A stretch of 49,983 nucleotides of DNA from Oligoflexia bacterium (lineage in GTDB: Bacteria; Bdellovibrionota; UBA1018; CAIPTA01; JAALKR01): NCBI GenBank assembly GCA_011087955.1, contig JAALKR010000014.1:1-49983 (forward strand), given 5' to 3'. Position numbers and translations under genes: made by a program. This document shows, one piece after another, positions 24,897 to 33,020 of the stretch. The stretch's first letter is position 1. Each line of letters opens with the position of its first letter. The notes beneath the pieces are model-generated. The model was not told where the DNA came from, did not search any database, and saw only the letters and a program-made list of their open reading frames with translations.

Positions 24897-26289
24897 GATT
24901 CTATTAGTAGATGATGAAGAGTCGATCCAGAAGTCACTCTCCGGCGCCCTTTCTGATGAGGGCTATCAAGTTACGCCCGCACTTACGGGTGAACAAGCAA
25001 TCGACACTTTAAAGACCGGTGATTTCGATGCCATGCTTTTAGATGTTTGGCTCCCAGGAATCGATGGACTCGAAGTATTAAAGCGTGCTCGTGCCGCCCA
25101 TCCTGATATCGTTGTTGTCGTGATGAGTGGACATGGTTCGATCGAAACAGCTGTAAAGGCTACGAAACTTGGCGCCTACGATTTTGTGGAAAAACCTCTT
25201 TCTTTAGATAAACTTTTAGTTACTCTTAAGAATGCAATCACTTTTAGTTCTCTAAGTGTGGAGAATAAGCGTCTTCGATCCGCTGTGCGTGAGCACTACC
25301 CAATGATCGGTAATGCGTCGAAAATGCTCGAATTAAAAGAACAAGTGGAGAGGGTAGCCCCACTTGATTCTTGGGTTTTAATTACTGGCGAGAATGGTAC
25401 GGGCAAGGAATTAGTCGCAAGGGCAATTCACGAGGATTCACAACGTAGGCATAAGCCATTTATCGAAGTGAATTGCGCTGCTATCCCAGAAGATTTGATT
25501 GAGTCAGAACTCTTCGGGCACGAGAAGGGCGCGTTTACGGGTGCGACGCAAATGAAGCGCGGTAAATTTGATATTTCCGATGGCGGAACGCTTTTTCTTG
25601 ATGAAATCGCAGACATGAGCTTGAAGACTCAGGCTAAGATTTTGCGCATTTTGCAAGAGCAGCGCTTTGAGCGAGTGGGCGGTAACGAGACAAATGCTGT
25701 GGATGTGCGCGTGATCGCCGCAACAAACAAGGATTTGAAAACGGAGATTGCTGAAAATCGATTTAGAGAAGACTTGTATTATCGATTGAATGTGATTCCA
25801 ATTGTCGTTCCTGCATTGAGGGCGCGGGCAGACGATATTCCTGTCTTGCTGAAATATTATTTTGATTTCTACTCTCGTGAGTTCAAAAGAACGAATAAGC
25901 GATTGGCTCCGGACGCAATGGTGTTATTGCAGCGTTATCGTTGGCCCGGAAATGTGCGAGAACTCAAGAATTTGGTGGAGCGTTTAAGCATCATGATTTC
26001 CGATGATGAGATCGGGGTCAAGGATCTTCCGGCAGACATTCGTTCGCAGATCATGAATGAGTCTATTGAGAGTTCAGGAGCACTGTTCATGGATATGGCT
26101 GGTGTTGTGGCTGATGGCTCTACAAGTCTTAAGGAGGCGAAAAATAATTTTGAGCGCGAGCTAATTATCGATCGATTGAACGAGAATAGCTGGAACGTGT
26201 CCCGTACGGCCCAGTCTCTGGGCATTGAGCGCACCAATCTGCACCGGAAAATGAAGTCTTATAACATCAAGGCGTTGGACAAAGACTAA
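24886..26289 (+). CDS. ntrX: NtrX-like sigma-54-dependent response regulator
   Basis: 467 residues. Receiver domain with phosphoacceptor Asp53 (LLDVWLPG) and Lys in VEKPLS. The sigma-54 AAA+ domain has Walker A GENGTGKE, the intact GAFTGA loop that contacts sigma-54, LFLDEIADMS and RWPGNVRELKNL. A Fis-type helix-turn-helix closes the protein (NVSRTAQSLGIERTNLHRKM). It should activate sigma-54 promoters when phosphorylated by the kinase encoded just upstream. ATG 24886 has GGGGAGG upstream and overlaps ntrY. Target genes cannot be named from this window. Confidence 0.92.
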   Translation: MSRKILLVDDEESIQKSLSGALSDEGYQVTPALTGEQAIDTLKTGDFDAMLLDVWLPGIDGLEVLKRARAAHPDIVVVVMSGHGSIETAVKATKLGAYDFVEKPLSLDKLLVTLKNAITFSSLSVENKRLRSAVREHYPMIGNASKMLELKEQVERVAPLDSWVLITGENGTGKELVARAIHEDSQRRHKPFIEVNCAAIPEDLIESELFGHEKGAFTGATQMKRGKFDISDGGTLFLDEIADMSLKTQAKILRILQEQRFERVGGNETNAVDVRVIAATNKDLKTEIAENRFREDLYYRLNVIPIVVPALRARADDIPVLLKYYFDFYSREFKRTNKRLAPDAMVLLQRYRWPGNVRELKNLVERLSIMISDDEIGVKDLPADIRSQIMNESIESSGALFMDMAGVVADGSTSLKEAKNNFERELIIDRLNENSWNVSRTAQSLGIERTNLHRKMKSYNIKALDKD

Positions 26290-26325
26290 GCCTCGGAGTA
26301 GTATTGCCTGGGAATCTAGCCCTTA

Positions 26326-26345
26326 AAGATTTCATAGAGAATCTT
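26326..26345 (+). other. Short inverted repeat upstream of proS
   Basis: AAGATT (26326-26331) and AATCTT (26340-26345) can pair as a 6-bp stem with an 8-base loop, about 20 bp before the proS ATG and just ahead of its AAAAGGAG ribosome site. It could be an RNA hairpin or an operator. The stem is short, so chance is possible. Confidence 0.3.
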
Positions 26346-26364
26346 GCCCTCAAAAGGAGTAGCG

Positions 26365-27822
26365 ATGGCCGAGCGTATGACGACCCGAGAACAGGATTTT
26401 TCTGCCTGGTACCTGGACATTATCCAACATGCAAAACTGGCAGACTATTCACCGGTTAAAGGCTGTATGGTGATTCGCCCGAATGGCTACGCGATTTGGG
26501 AAAAGATTCAGAAGACTCTGGACGGAATGTTTAAAGATACCGGTCATAGTAACGCTTACTTTCCGCTCTTGATCCCCGAAAGCTTTATCAAGCGAGAAGC
26601 CGAACACGTGGAGGGTTTTGCTCCGGAGCTGGCCGTGGTTACGCGGGCTGGTGGTAAAGAGCTTGAAGAGTCCTATGTGGTGCGTCCGACGTCAGAGACC
26701 ATTATTAATTCCATGTTTTCCAAATGGGTACAGTCCTACCGTGATCTACCGCTTTTAATTAACCAGTGGGCGAACGTCATGCGCTGGGAACTGCGGACGC
26801 GACCATTCCTGCGAACAACAGAGTTTCTTTGGCAAGAAGGGCACACCTGCCACGAGACGGAAGAAGGTGCGATGGAAGAGACAATGAAGATGCTTCATGT
26901 CTACCGAGAGTTTGCTGAAGAATATTTGGCGATTCCCGTGGTCTGTGGGCGTAAGACGGATTCAGAGCGCTTTGCCGGCGCAGTAGAAACGTTTTGTATT
27001 GAGGCTTTGATGCAAGATGGGAGGGCTCTTCAAGCGGGGACGTCACATTATCTAGGCCAAAATTTCGCACGAGCTTTTGGCACTGAATTTCAGACTAAAG
27101 ATGGAAATTTAGATTTTGTGCACCAAACTTCTTGGGGTGTCTCTACGCGTCTCGTGGGTGCGCTCATTATGGCTCACTCTGATGATAAAGGACTTGTGAT
27201 TCCGCCGCGTCTTGCACCAATTCATGTGGTCATTATTCCAATTGGTAAGGGTGATGGTCGTGAGGCAGTCGTTAAGCATTCAAAGATGTTGGCAGACAAA
27301 ATTCGTAGTTGGCCAGCGCAAAAGGCAGGTCTTGGTGGTCCAATAGCAGTTGTAGTCGACGACGATGACACTAAATCTCCGGGCTGGAAATTTAACGAAT
27401 GGGAAGTCAAGGGAGTGCCCATAAGAATTGAACTTGGCCCTAAAGACCTCGCTAAAGACCAAGCCGTGCTTGCTCGCAGAGATATAGGTGAGAAAGAGGC
27501 AGTGGCGTTAAATGATGTAGCTGCCAAAGTGGTGGATCTCTTAGCGAGTGTGCAAGAGTCGCTATATGCTCGTGCAGTAAAATTTAGAGAGGATCATACG
27601 ACCGATGTAGAGTCTTATGATGAATTCAAGGCAGTTTTAGATAAAAAAGGAGGTTTTGTTCGCGCCCATTGGGATGGAACAGCAGAAACTGAAGCCGCGA
27701 TCAAGGAAGAAACCAAGGCAACGATTCGCTGTATTCCCTTGGATGCGGCCGAAGAAGAAGGTGTTTGTATTAAGACAAGAGCACCGTCAAAAAGAAAAAT
27801 TTTTTTTGCTCGCGCCTATTAA
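26365..27822 (+). CDS. proS: Prolyl-tRNA synthetase, short (archaeal/eukaryotic-type)
   Basis: 485 residues. Charges tRNA-Pro with proline. It belongs to the short class without the editing insertion of the usual bacterial enzyme. Class II features are visible: [36 protein letters not shown] (motif 2) and [16 protein letters not shown] (motif 3). The anticodon-binding domain begins near 290 ([13 protein letters not shown]). The C-terminus ends ARAY, near the family pattern. ATG 26365 is chosen because AAAAGGAG sits just before it; an in-frame upstream start at 26344 is less likely. pyrF follows after 14 bp. Confidence 0.92.
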   Translation: MAERMTTREQDFSAWYLDIIQHAKLADYSPVKGCMVIRPNGYAIWEKIQKTLDGMFKDTGHSNAYFPLLIPESFIKREAEHVEGFAPELAVVTRAGGKELEESYVVRPTSETIINSMFSKWVQSYRDLPLLINQWANVMRWELRTRPFLRTTEFLWQEGHTCHETEEGAMEETMKMLHVYREFAEEYLAIPVVCGRKTDSERFAGAVETFCIEALMQDGRALQAGTSHYLGQNFARAFGTEFQTKDGNLDFVHQTSWGVSTRLVGALIMAHSDDKGLVIPPRLAPIHVVIIPIGKGDGREAVVKHSKMLADKIRSWPAQKAGLGGPIAVVVDDDDTKSPGWKFNEWEVKGVPIRIELGPKDLAKDQAVLARRDIGEKEAVALNDVAAKVVDLLASVQESLYARAVKFREDHTTDVESYDEFKAVLDKKGGFVRAHWDGTAETEAAIKEETKATIRCIPLDAAEEEGVCIKTRAPSKRKIFFARAY

Positions 27823-27836
27823 GGGATGTAAGTCGA

Positions 27837-28529
27837 GTGAATACAGCACCTTTGAATACAGGTCTTTATTGTGCACTGGATTTTGACAACGAAGCCGATG
27901 CTCGTGCCATTGTTGAAAGAATTAAACCAATAAATCCTAAATTTAAAATTGGCCTGGAGCTTTTTTGTAAGATCGGCCCGAGCTTTGTTCGAGAGCTGGT
28001 AAGCGAGGGGTGCGATATGTTTTTGGATTTAAAGTGTTACGACATACCAAATACGGTTGCCGGAGCGTTGCGGGCAGTTGGCTCCTTAGGGGCGTCTTAC
28101 ACGAATATTCATATTTCTGGTGGTGAGCAAATGGCCCGAGCTGCAATAGACGCCTTAAAGGAATCATCGAATGGCAAGACTAAGTTACTTGGTGTGACTG
28201 TGCTTACCAGTATGGGGCAGATCGTTGCTGGCACCAGTGTGGAGGAAGATGTCCTGCGAAAGGCCAAGTTAGCTCACTCCTGGGGCCTGGATGGTGTGGT
28301 TTGTTCTGCCAGAGAATTAGAAATTATTCGTAAAGAACTTGGTCCTGAATTTGAAACTATGGTGCCGGGAATCCGTCCCGCAGGAGAGAGCGCTGGCGAC
28401 CAGGCTCGCATTGCAACGCCACAAGAAGCGGTTTGTCTGGGTGCTACGAATTTGGTGATAGGTCGACCAATCACTAAATCACCGGACCCAAAGGCCACAA
28501 CGCAAGCAATTCTGGAGTCCATGTGCTGA
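27837..28529 (+). CDS. pyrF: Orotidine 5'-phosphate decarboxylase
   Basis: 230 residues. The last step of UMP synthesis, OMP to UMP plus CO2. The active-site motif FLDLKCYDIPNTVAGA holds the Asp-Lys-Asp network. YCALDF at the N-terminus binds the substrate, and the C-terminal LVIGRPITKS is the phosphate loop. This is the typical short bacterial form. GTG 27837 is the start, 14 bp after proS. The stop lies inside the start of rlmB, a 7-bp overlap, so the two are coupled. Confidence 0.92.
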   Translation: MNTAPLNTGLYCALDFDNEADARAIVERIKPINPKFKIGLELFCKIGPSFVRELVSEGCDMFLDLKCYDIPNTVAGALRAVGSLGASYTNIHISGGEQMARAAIDALKESSNGKTKLLGVTVLTSMGQIVAGTSVEEDVLRKAKLAHSWGLDGVVCSARELEIIRKELGPEFETMVPGIRPAGESAGDQARIATPQEAVCLGATNLVIGRPITKSPDPKATTQAILESMC

Positions 28530-29293
28530 TTTATGGAATCCATGCGGTGTCGGCTGCCATCGACCGGGGATTTGATATCAAGCGAATCTATATGTCGAAT
28601 CAAGGTGATATGAAGCGCAGGGAAGAGGTCGCGCGACGTTGCACTGGGAAAAAAGGCCCGAATATTGAGCGGCTTAAAGACAAAAAGTCTTATGAAAAAC
28701 GATTAGAACAACTGGGCTTAAAGCGAAACGAAATAGACCAAACACAAGGGATTGTGGCCGAGCTTAGAGAGTTTCCCTACAGGACCCTGATAGAAGTATT
28801 AGGTGATTGTAAGGATGAGGTTCGGCCTATTTTGCTTGTGTTGGATTCTGTAACGGACCCTCAAAATTTAGGAGCGATTATTCGTTCCGCGGCCTTTTTC
28901 GGGGTGAAGGGGGTTTTGCTTCCGGACCGTCGGTCGGCTCCAGTTACTGCAACGACAATAAAAATTTCTGCTGGCAGTTTTACCGAAGTGTCAGTCGTCC
29001 AGGTTGGAAATCTTGTGAATGCTCTGAAGGAACTCAAGAATGCGGGCTTCTGGATCTATGGTTTGAGTGAGCATGCGAAAGAAAATTTAACTGCGCTAGA
29101 GTTCTCTGGGCCAACGGCCCTCGTGATTGGCAACGAGGAAAAGGGAATTCGCGATTTGATTTTAAAAACGTGTGACTTTCGCGCTCACCTCCCGGCAAAG
29201 GGCGGCTTCAAATCTTTAAATTCAGCCACAGCCGCTGCAGTGAGTCTCAGTGTGGTTAGCTTTTCCAAAATGAAGTTTGAAAATGGGCCTTAA
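28523..29293 (+). CDS. rlmB: SPOUT/TrmH-family 23S rRNA 2'-O-methyltransferase (RlmB-like)
   Basis: 256 residues. The SpoU family methylates a guanosine 2'-O in 23S rRNA, G2251 for RlmB. An N-terminal substrate-binding domain (IYGIHAVSAAIDRG) is joined to the knotted SPOUT domain with NLGAIIRSAAFFGV (motif 1), VIGNEEKGI (motif 2) and SLNSATAAAVSL (motif 3). GTG 28523 overlaps the pyrF stop. It lies just upstream of the tRNA cluster, so a translation-related role fits. Confidence 0.85.
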   Translation: MLIYGIHAVSAAIDRGFDIKRIYMSNQGDMKRREEVARRCTGKKGPNIERLKDKKSYEKRLEQLGLKRNEIDQTQGIVAELREFPYRTLIEVLGDCKDEVRPILLVLDSVTDPQNLGAIIRSAAFFGVKGVLLPDRRSAPVTATTIKISAGSFTEVSVVQVGNLVNALKELKNAGFWIYGLSEHAKENLTALEFSGPTALVIGNEEKGIRDLILKTCDFRAHLPAKGGFKSLNSATAAAVSLSVVSFSKMKFENGP

Positions 29294-29311
29294 TATTTTT
29301 CAAATTAGCTA

Positions 29312-29340
29312 TTTATTTTTTAGTAATTTACGGGCTATAT
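29312..29340 (+). promoter_or_regulatory. Possible promoter of the tRNA-tuf operon
   Basis: TATATT at 29335-29340 with a weak T-rich -35 region 17 bp upstream. The bases after it are GC-rich (CGGCCGCTCGG), a feature of stringently controlled stable-RNA promoters. The first tRNA starts 15 bp later. Confidence 0.35.
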
Positions 29341-29354
29341 TCGGCCGCTCGGAC

Positions 29355-29430
29355 GCCGGTGTAGCTCAGGGGCCAGAGCGACGCATTTGTAATGCGTTGG
29401 TCGGGGGTTCAAATCCCTCCACCGGCTCCA
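29355..29430 (+). tRNA. tRNA-Thr (anticodon TGT)
   Basis: 76 nt with encoded CCA. Acceptor GCCGGTG pairs with CACCGGC. The anticodon stem is ACGCA/TGCGT with loop TTTGTAA, and the TPsiC arm is GGGGGTTCAAATCCCTC. It is the first gene of a tRNA-Thr/Tyr/Gly/Thr-tuf cluster in the same order as E. coli thrU-tyrU-glyT-thrT-tufB. Confidence 0.95.
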
Positions 29431-29508
29431 ATGTTCTTTGTATTTTAACTGTTCTGTCTGTCTTAAGGGACGGCTTTTTTGAAGAGCATCGCTTTAGGCA
29501 GATACGGC

Positions 29509-29594
<86 letters not shown>

Positions 29595-29645
29595 AAACAA
29601 TGGCTTATTATTGAATTTGAGCCTAGTTAGACGACGGTTTTTAGA

Positions 29646-29723
<78 letters not shown>

Positions 29724-29764
29724 TTTTTTCTTTGCAAATTGTGAGGTTACAAGTGAAACTAAGC

Positions 29765-29840
<76 letters not shown>

Positions 29841-29888
29841 CTATTTTTAGTGTTTAGTGATTTTGGCTGATTTTTTGGAGAGGTATCA

Positions 29889-31079
29889 ATGTCAAAAGAA
29901 AAATTTGAACGTAGTAAGCCCCACTTGAACATCGGAACGATCGGTCACGTGGATCATGGGAAGACGACGCTAACGGCGGCGATCACGAAAGTACTTGCGG
30001 AGGAGCAAGGAGCAGAGTTTAAGGACTATGCAGATATTGATTCGGCTCCGGAAGAGAAGGCTCGTGGTATCACGATTAATACTGCCCACGTGGAGTATGA
30101 AACGGGAGCTCGTCACTACGCACACGTAGATTGCCCCGGCCATGCCGACTACGTAAAGAACATGATTACGGGCGCAGCTCAGATGGATGGAGCGATTTTG
30201 GTGGTAAGTGCGGCAGACGGCCCAATGCCACAGACGCGGGAGCATATTCTATTGGCTCGTCAAGTAGGTGTGCCTGCTCTAGTGGTATTTCTAAACAAAG
30301 CCGACCAGGTGGATGATAAAGAACTACTGGAGCTAGTAGAGATGGAAGTTCGAGAGCTTCTATCCAGTTACGATTTTCCAGGTGATGATATTCCAATCAC
30401 AATTGGGTCAGGCCTTAAGGCGCTGGAGGGGGACAAGGGTGAGTTCGGAGCAGAAGCGGTGAGGAAGCTTATGGATTCCGTAGATAGCTATATCCCGGAG
30501 CCACAACGAGCGGTGGATAAGCCATTTTTGATGCCAGTTGAGGACGTGTTTTCGATTTCTGGTCGTGGGACAGTGTGTACGGGTCGTGTAGAGCAGGGGG
30601 TTGTTAACGTAGGTGATGAGATTGAGATCGTTGGTATTCGTGAGACTACGAAGACGACGATAACAGGGGTTGAGATGTTCCGTAAGCTTTTGGATCAGGG
30701 TCAAGCGGGGGACAATATTGGAGCGCTACTTCGTGGTACGAAGCGTGAAGATGTGGAGCGAGGGCAGGTTTTGTCGGCGCTAGGTTCGATTACGCCACAC
30801 AAGAAATTTAAAGCAGAAGTATATGTTTTGTCTAAGGACGAGGGAGGGCGTCACACGCCATTCTTTAATGGCTACCGTCCGCAGTTTTACTTCCGCACAA
30901 CAGATGTGACAGGGTCAGTAACACTTCCAGGTGACGTAGAGATGGTGATGCCAGGTGATAACGCTCAGTTTGAGGTTGAGTTGATCTCTCCGATTGCGAT
31001 GGATAAGGAGTTGCGCTTTGCGATTCGTGAAGGCGGACGCACTGTGGGCGCTGGTGTTGTGACTGAGATCTTAGAGTAG
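29889..31079 (+). CDS. tuf: Elongation factor Tu (first copy)
   Basis: 396 residues. GTPase that brings aminoacyl-tRNA to the ribosome. G1 GHVDHGKT, G2 RGITI, G3 DCPGH, G4 NKAD (most bacteria have NKVD or NKCD) and the effector and tRNA-binding domains 2 and 3 are all present. GGAG precedes ATG 29889. It is co-arranged with four tRNAs upstream. The first 55 nt are identical to the second copy starting at 49929, which suggests gene conversion between the copies. Confidence 0.97.
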   Translation: MSKEKFERSKPHLNIGTIGHVDHGKTTLTAAITKVLAEEQGAEFKDYADIDSAPEEKARGITINTAHVEYETGARHYAHVDCPGHADYVKNMITGAAQMDGAILVVSAADGPMPQTREHILLARQVGVPALVVFLNKADQVDDKELLELVEMEVRELLSSYDFPGDDIPITIGSGLKALEGDKGEFGAEAVRKLMDSVDSYIPEPQRAVDKPFLMPVEDVFSISGRGTVCTGRVEQGVVNVGDEIEIVGIRETTKTTITGVEMFRKLLDQGQAGDNIGALLRGTKREDVERGQVLSALGSITPHKKFKAEVYVLSKDEGGRHTPFFNGYRPQFYFRTTDVTGSVTLPGDVEMVMPGDNAQFEVELISPIAMDKELRFAIREGGRTVGAGVVTEILE

Positions 31080-31642
31080 TTATGGCATCCCCCGCATTCT
31101 CGCTTGAACCTGTTGTTATGCGAGGGACGCGCCTTTGTATCATGTTGATGGTTCAAGAGGTTCAGTCGCTTTGCAACCAAGATAAACGTTAGCAACATAC
31201 TCACCGGTGGTGTGTAGTTTGTGCCAATGAATAACATATATTTCGCGCCGGAAACCCATAGTGGGGGTTCTCACAATAAATATTATTCTCTGAGCGTATA
31301 TACTCTCGAATTCACCCTTGTAGTAGGTCAGCTCCCCGTTTCTTACAATCAGTCCGTAGACTGAGAAGGCCGGGCCGCTTGTACGATTCTTGCACCTGAT
31401 TTCATAAAAATGCCTCCTAGAAATTTTTGCGTCGTGTTGGTTATTCAGGTTTTCATCCCAGGTTGACCACAAGAACTAGTGTAAAATAGACGCGGAGCAA
31501 AAAATAGAGGTAAAAACTCACCCTGTCTTCTTGAAATTATTTACTCTCACCAGAGACGTCTCTTAATGATTACAGGCGTACTACCATTGCCTTTCAAAGA
31601 TTTTTTAGTTAATAGTTAATAGATTCGAAGCTCTCGGCAACT
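31080..31642. other. 563-bp region between tuf and tRNA-Trp
   Basis: In related genomes tRNA-Trp follows tuf closely. Here the space holds a possible hairpin just after the tuf stop (31090-31097 CCCCGCAT with 31118-31126 ATGCGAGGG, one bulged A, 20-base loop, no T run), a long-range TTGAACC (31104-31110)/GGTTCAA (31150-31156) pair, and one doubtful minus-strand ORF (31140-31472). The right part, 31480-31640, is AT-rich and shows no gene. No RNA family was recognised. Confidence 0.6.
31140..31472 (-). CDS. Doubtful small ORF, possibly a gene remnant
   Basis: A 110-codon minus-strand frame from TTG 31472 with no ribosome site, ending in TGA. The protein text looks moderately natural (SVYGLIVRNGELTYYKGEFE, then YVANVYLGCKA), but no family is recognised. 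A perfect AGGAGG followed by ATG (31405-31403) lies inside it in another frame. That ATG opens only 18 codons. This could be a frameshifted gene whose body continues in the 110-codon frame, or chance. Confidence 0.3.
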   Translation of the reverse strand: MWSTWDENLNNQHDAKISRRHFYEIRCKNRTSGPAFSVYGLIVRNGELTYYKGEFESIYAQRIIFIVRTPTMGFRREIYVIHWHKLHTTGEYVANVYLGCKATEPLEPST

Positions 31643-31719
31643 AGGTCAGTAGCTCCAATTGGTAGAGCAGCGGATTCCAAATCCGCGGGTTGTGGGTTCG
31701 AATCCCTCCTGGCCTGCCA
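31643..31719 (+). tRNA. tRNA-Trp (anticodon CCA)
   Basis: 77 nt with encoded CCA. Acceptor AGGTCAG pairs with CTGGCCT (one T-G pair). The anticodon CCA lies in CGGATTCCAAATCCG. The TPsiC arm is GTGGGTTCGAATCCCTC. It is the tRNA usually found between tuf and secE; here it is 563 bp from tuf and 3.1 kb from secE. Confidence 0.95.
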
Positions 31720-31774
31720 CTATCTCACACTTCCCCCATACATTGTTGGCCGCGTACATCGTCCTATTGTACAA

Positions 31775-31811
31775 CCTTGTAATTTTAACATAAAATGTTA
31801 TTATTGCAAGG
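31775..31811. promoter_or_regulatory. 37-bp imperfect palindrome abutting the ATPase start codon
   Basis: Arms CCTTGTAAT (31775-31783) and ATTGCAAGG (31803-31811) match with one mismatch. The inner arms TAACAT (31786-31791) and ATGTTA (31795-31800) match perfectly around AAA, and the TT spacers are placed symmetrically. The last base is directly before ATG 31812. It may be an operator for a dimeric repressor or an RNA hairpin that hides the start. No T-run follows, so it is not a terminator of the usual kind. Confidence 0.6.
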
Positions 31812-32993
31812 ATGTATAAGAGAGAGCTTGCACAAAAAATTATCCACAGCCTCGACCAAAACCCTGCTGTAGCCATTCTTGGGCCACGTCAGATTGGCAA
31901 GACAACTCTTGCCCATGAGATAGCCAAGGGGCGACCTTCAACCTATCTAGACCTTGAAAATCCAGAGGATTTTCAAAAGCTGAAAGACCCAGCCCACTAT
32001 TTGGGGCTTCATGCTAATAAGCTGGTGATACTGGACGAAATTCAGCGCTATCCTGATTTGTTCATGTCGTTGCGCGGAATAATTGATTCTAGGCGGCGCG
32101 AGGGGCGAGGCAACGGCTGTTTTCTGGTGCTTGGATCGGCTACAAATGAGCTACTCAAACAAAGCTCTGAGAGCCTTGCCGGCCGCATTTATTATTCTGA
32201 GCTTACGGGGCTAAATCCCTTTGAAGTTGAAAAGCCTGACGGTGAGCCGTTACAGCAACTTTGGACGCGTGGTGGGTTCCCGAATAGCTATGCCGCTGCA
32301 AGTGAGCAGGCTAGCCATACCTGGAGACAGAATTTTATTCGGACCTATCTAGAGCGTGATATCCCTCAGCTAGGGCCACGCATACCCGCAGCCACACTTA
32401 TGCGCTTTTGGACCATGCTCGCTCATACACAAGGAGAGCTGCTGAACGCCTCAAAGTTGGCAAATTCTTTGGGGGTGGAGAGTGTAACTGTCAGTCGATA
32501 CCTAGATCTTATGACTGATTTACTATTGGTTCGTAGACTGGAGCCTTGGTATGGGAATATAAAAAAGCGACTGGTAAAATCGCCGCGCACTTACGTGCGA
32601 GATAGCGGTATTGTGCATGCATTGTTACAAATCCCTAACTACGAGACACTGTTGGGGCACCCTATCTTAGGCAAGAGCTGGGAGGGGTTTGTTATTGAAA
32701 CCATTATTAACACCTTGTCCCCCAGCACTCACCCCTTTTTCTATCGCACGTCAGCTGGAGCCGAAATAGATTTAGTTATTGAATTTGGACTGGATGAGTA
32801 TTGGGCCGTTGAAATCAAGGCTAGCCGCTCACCAAACCCTAAAAAAGGTTTTCACATTGCGTGCGAAGATTTACAGGTGAAACAAAAATTTGTTGTTTAC
32901 ACCGGTGAAGACAAATTCCTCACTAGTCATGACACAATCATTCTATCGGTGGCACATTTTATTGAAGAATTAAGGGGGATTGGGGGCCGTTGA
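31812..32993 (+). CDS. AAA-type ATPase with C-terminal DUF4143 domain
   Basis: 393 residues. N-terminal P-loop ATPase (AAA_14): Walker A GPRQIGKT at about 24-31, LDLENPEDF, Walker B VILDEIQRYPDL and sensor GSATNELL. The middle winged-helix-like part (ASKLANSLGVESVTVSRYLDLM) leads to the DUF4143 domain with a PD-(D/E)XK-like core (GAEIDLVIEF ... WAVEIKAS). The family is common, often horizontally moved and of unknown role. Here it is an isolated insertion in the tuf-secE interval. ATG 31812 gives the usual MYKR start, but AAGG touches the ATG, too close for a Shine-Dalgarno. Confidence 0.88.
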   Translation: MYKRELAQKIIHSLDQNPAVAILGPRQIGKTTLAHEIAKGRPSTYLDLENPEDFQKLKDPAHYLGLHANKLVILDEIQRYPDLFMSLRGIIDSRRREGRGNGCFLVLGSATNELLKQSSESLAGRIYYSELTGLNPFEVEKPDGEPLQQLWTRGGFPNSYAAASEQASHTWRQNFIRTYLERDIPQLGPRIPAATLMRFWTMLAHTQGELLNASKLANSLGVESVTVSRYLDLMTDLLLVRRLEPWYGNIKKRLVKSPRTYVRDSGIVHALLQIPNYETLLGHPILGKSWEGFVIETIINTLSPSTHPFFYRTSAGAEIDLVIEFGLDEYWAVEIKASRSPNPKKGFHIACEDLQVKQKFVVYTGEDKFLTSHDTIILSVAHFIEELRGIGGR

Positions 32994-33005
32994 ACAGCTA
33001 GCCTC

Positions 33006-33014
33006 TGCTATACT
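33006..33014 (+). promoter_or_regulatory. Extended -10 element before the polytopic membrane protein
   Basis: TGCTATACT (TGn plus TATACT, hexamer 33009-33014) ends six bases before ATG 33021. A transcript from it would start at or next to the ATG, which has no ribosome site. A -35 at the usual distance is not evident, as expected for an extended -10 promoter. Confidence 0.45.
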
Positions 33015-33020
33015 CTCGGC

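Noticed and set aside
31643-31719. tRNA-Trp as an attachment site for an integrative element.
   Set aside because: No integrase gene and no repeat of the tRNA 3' end was seen in the interval up to secE.
31775-31811. The 37-bp palindrome as a rho-independent terminator for tRNA-Trp.
   Set aside because: It is AT-rich in the stem, is not followed by a T run and ends at a start codon, so a regulatory role is more likely.
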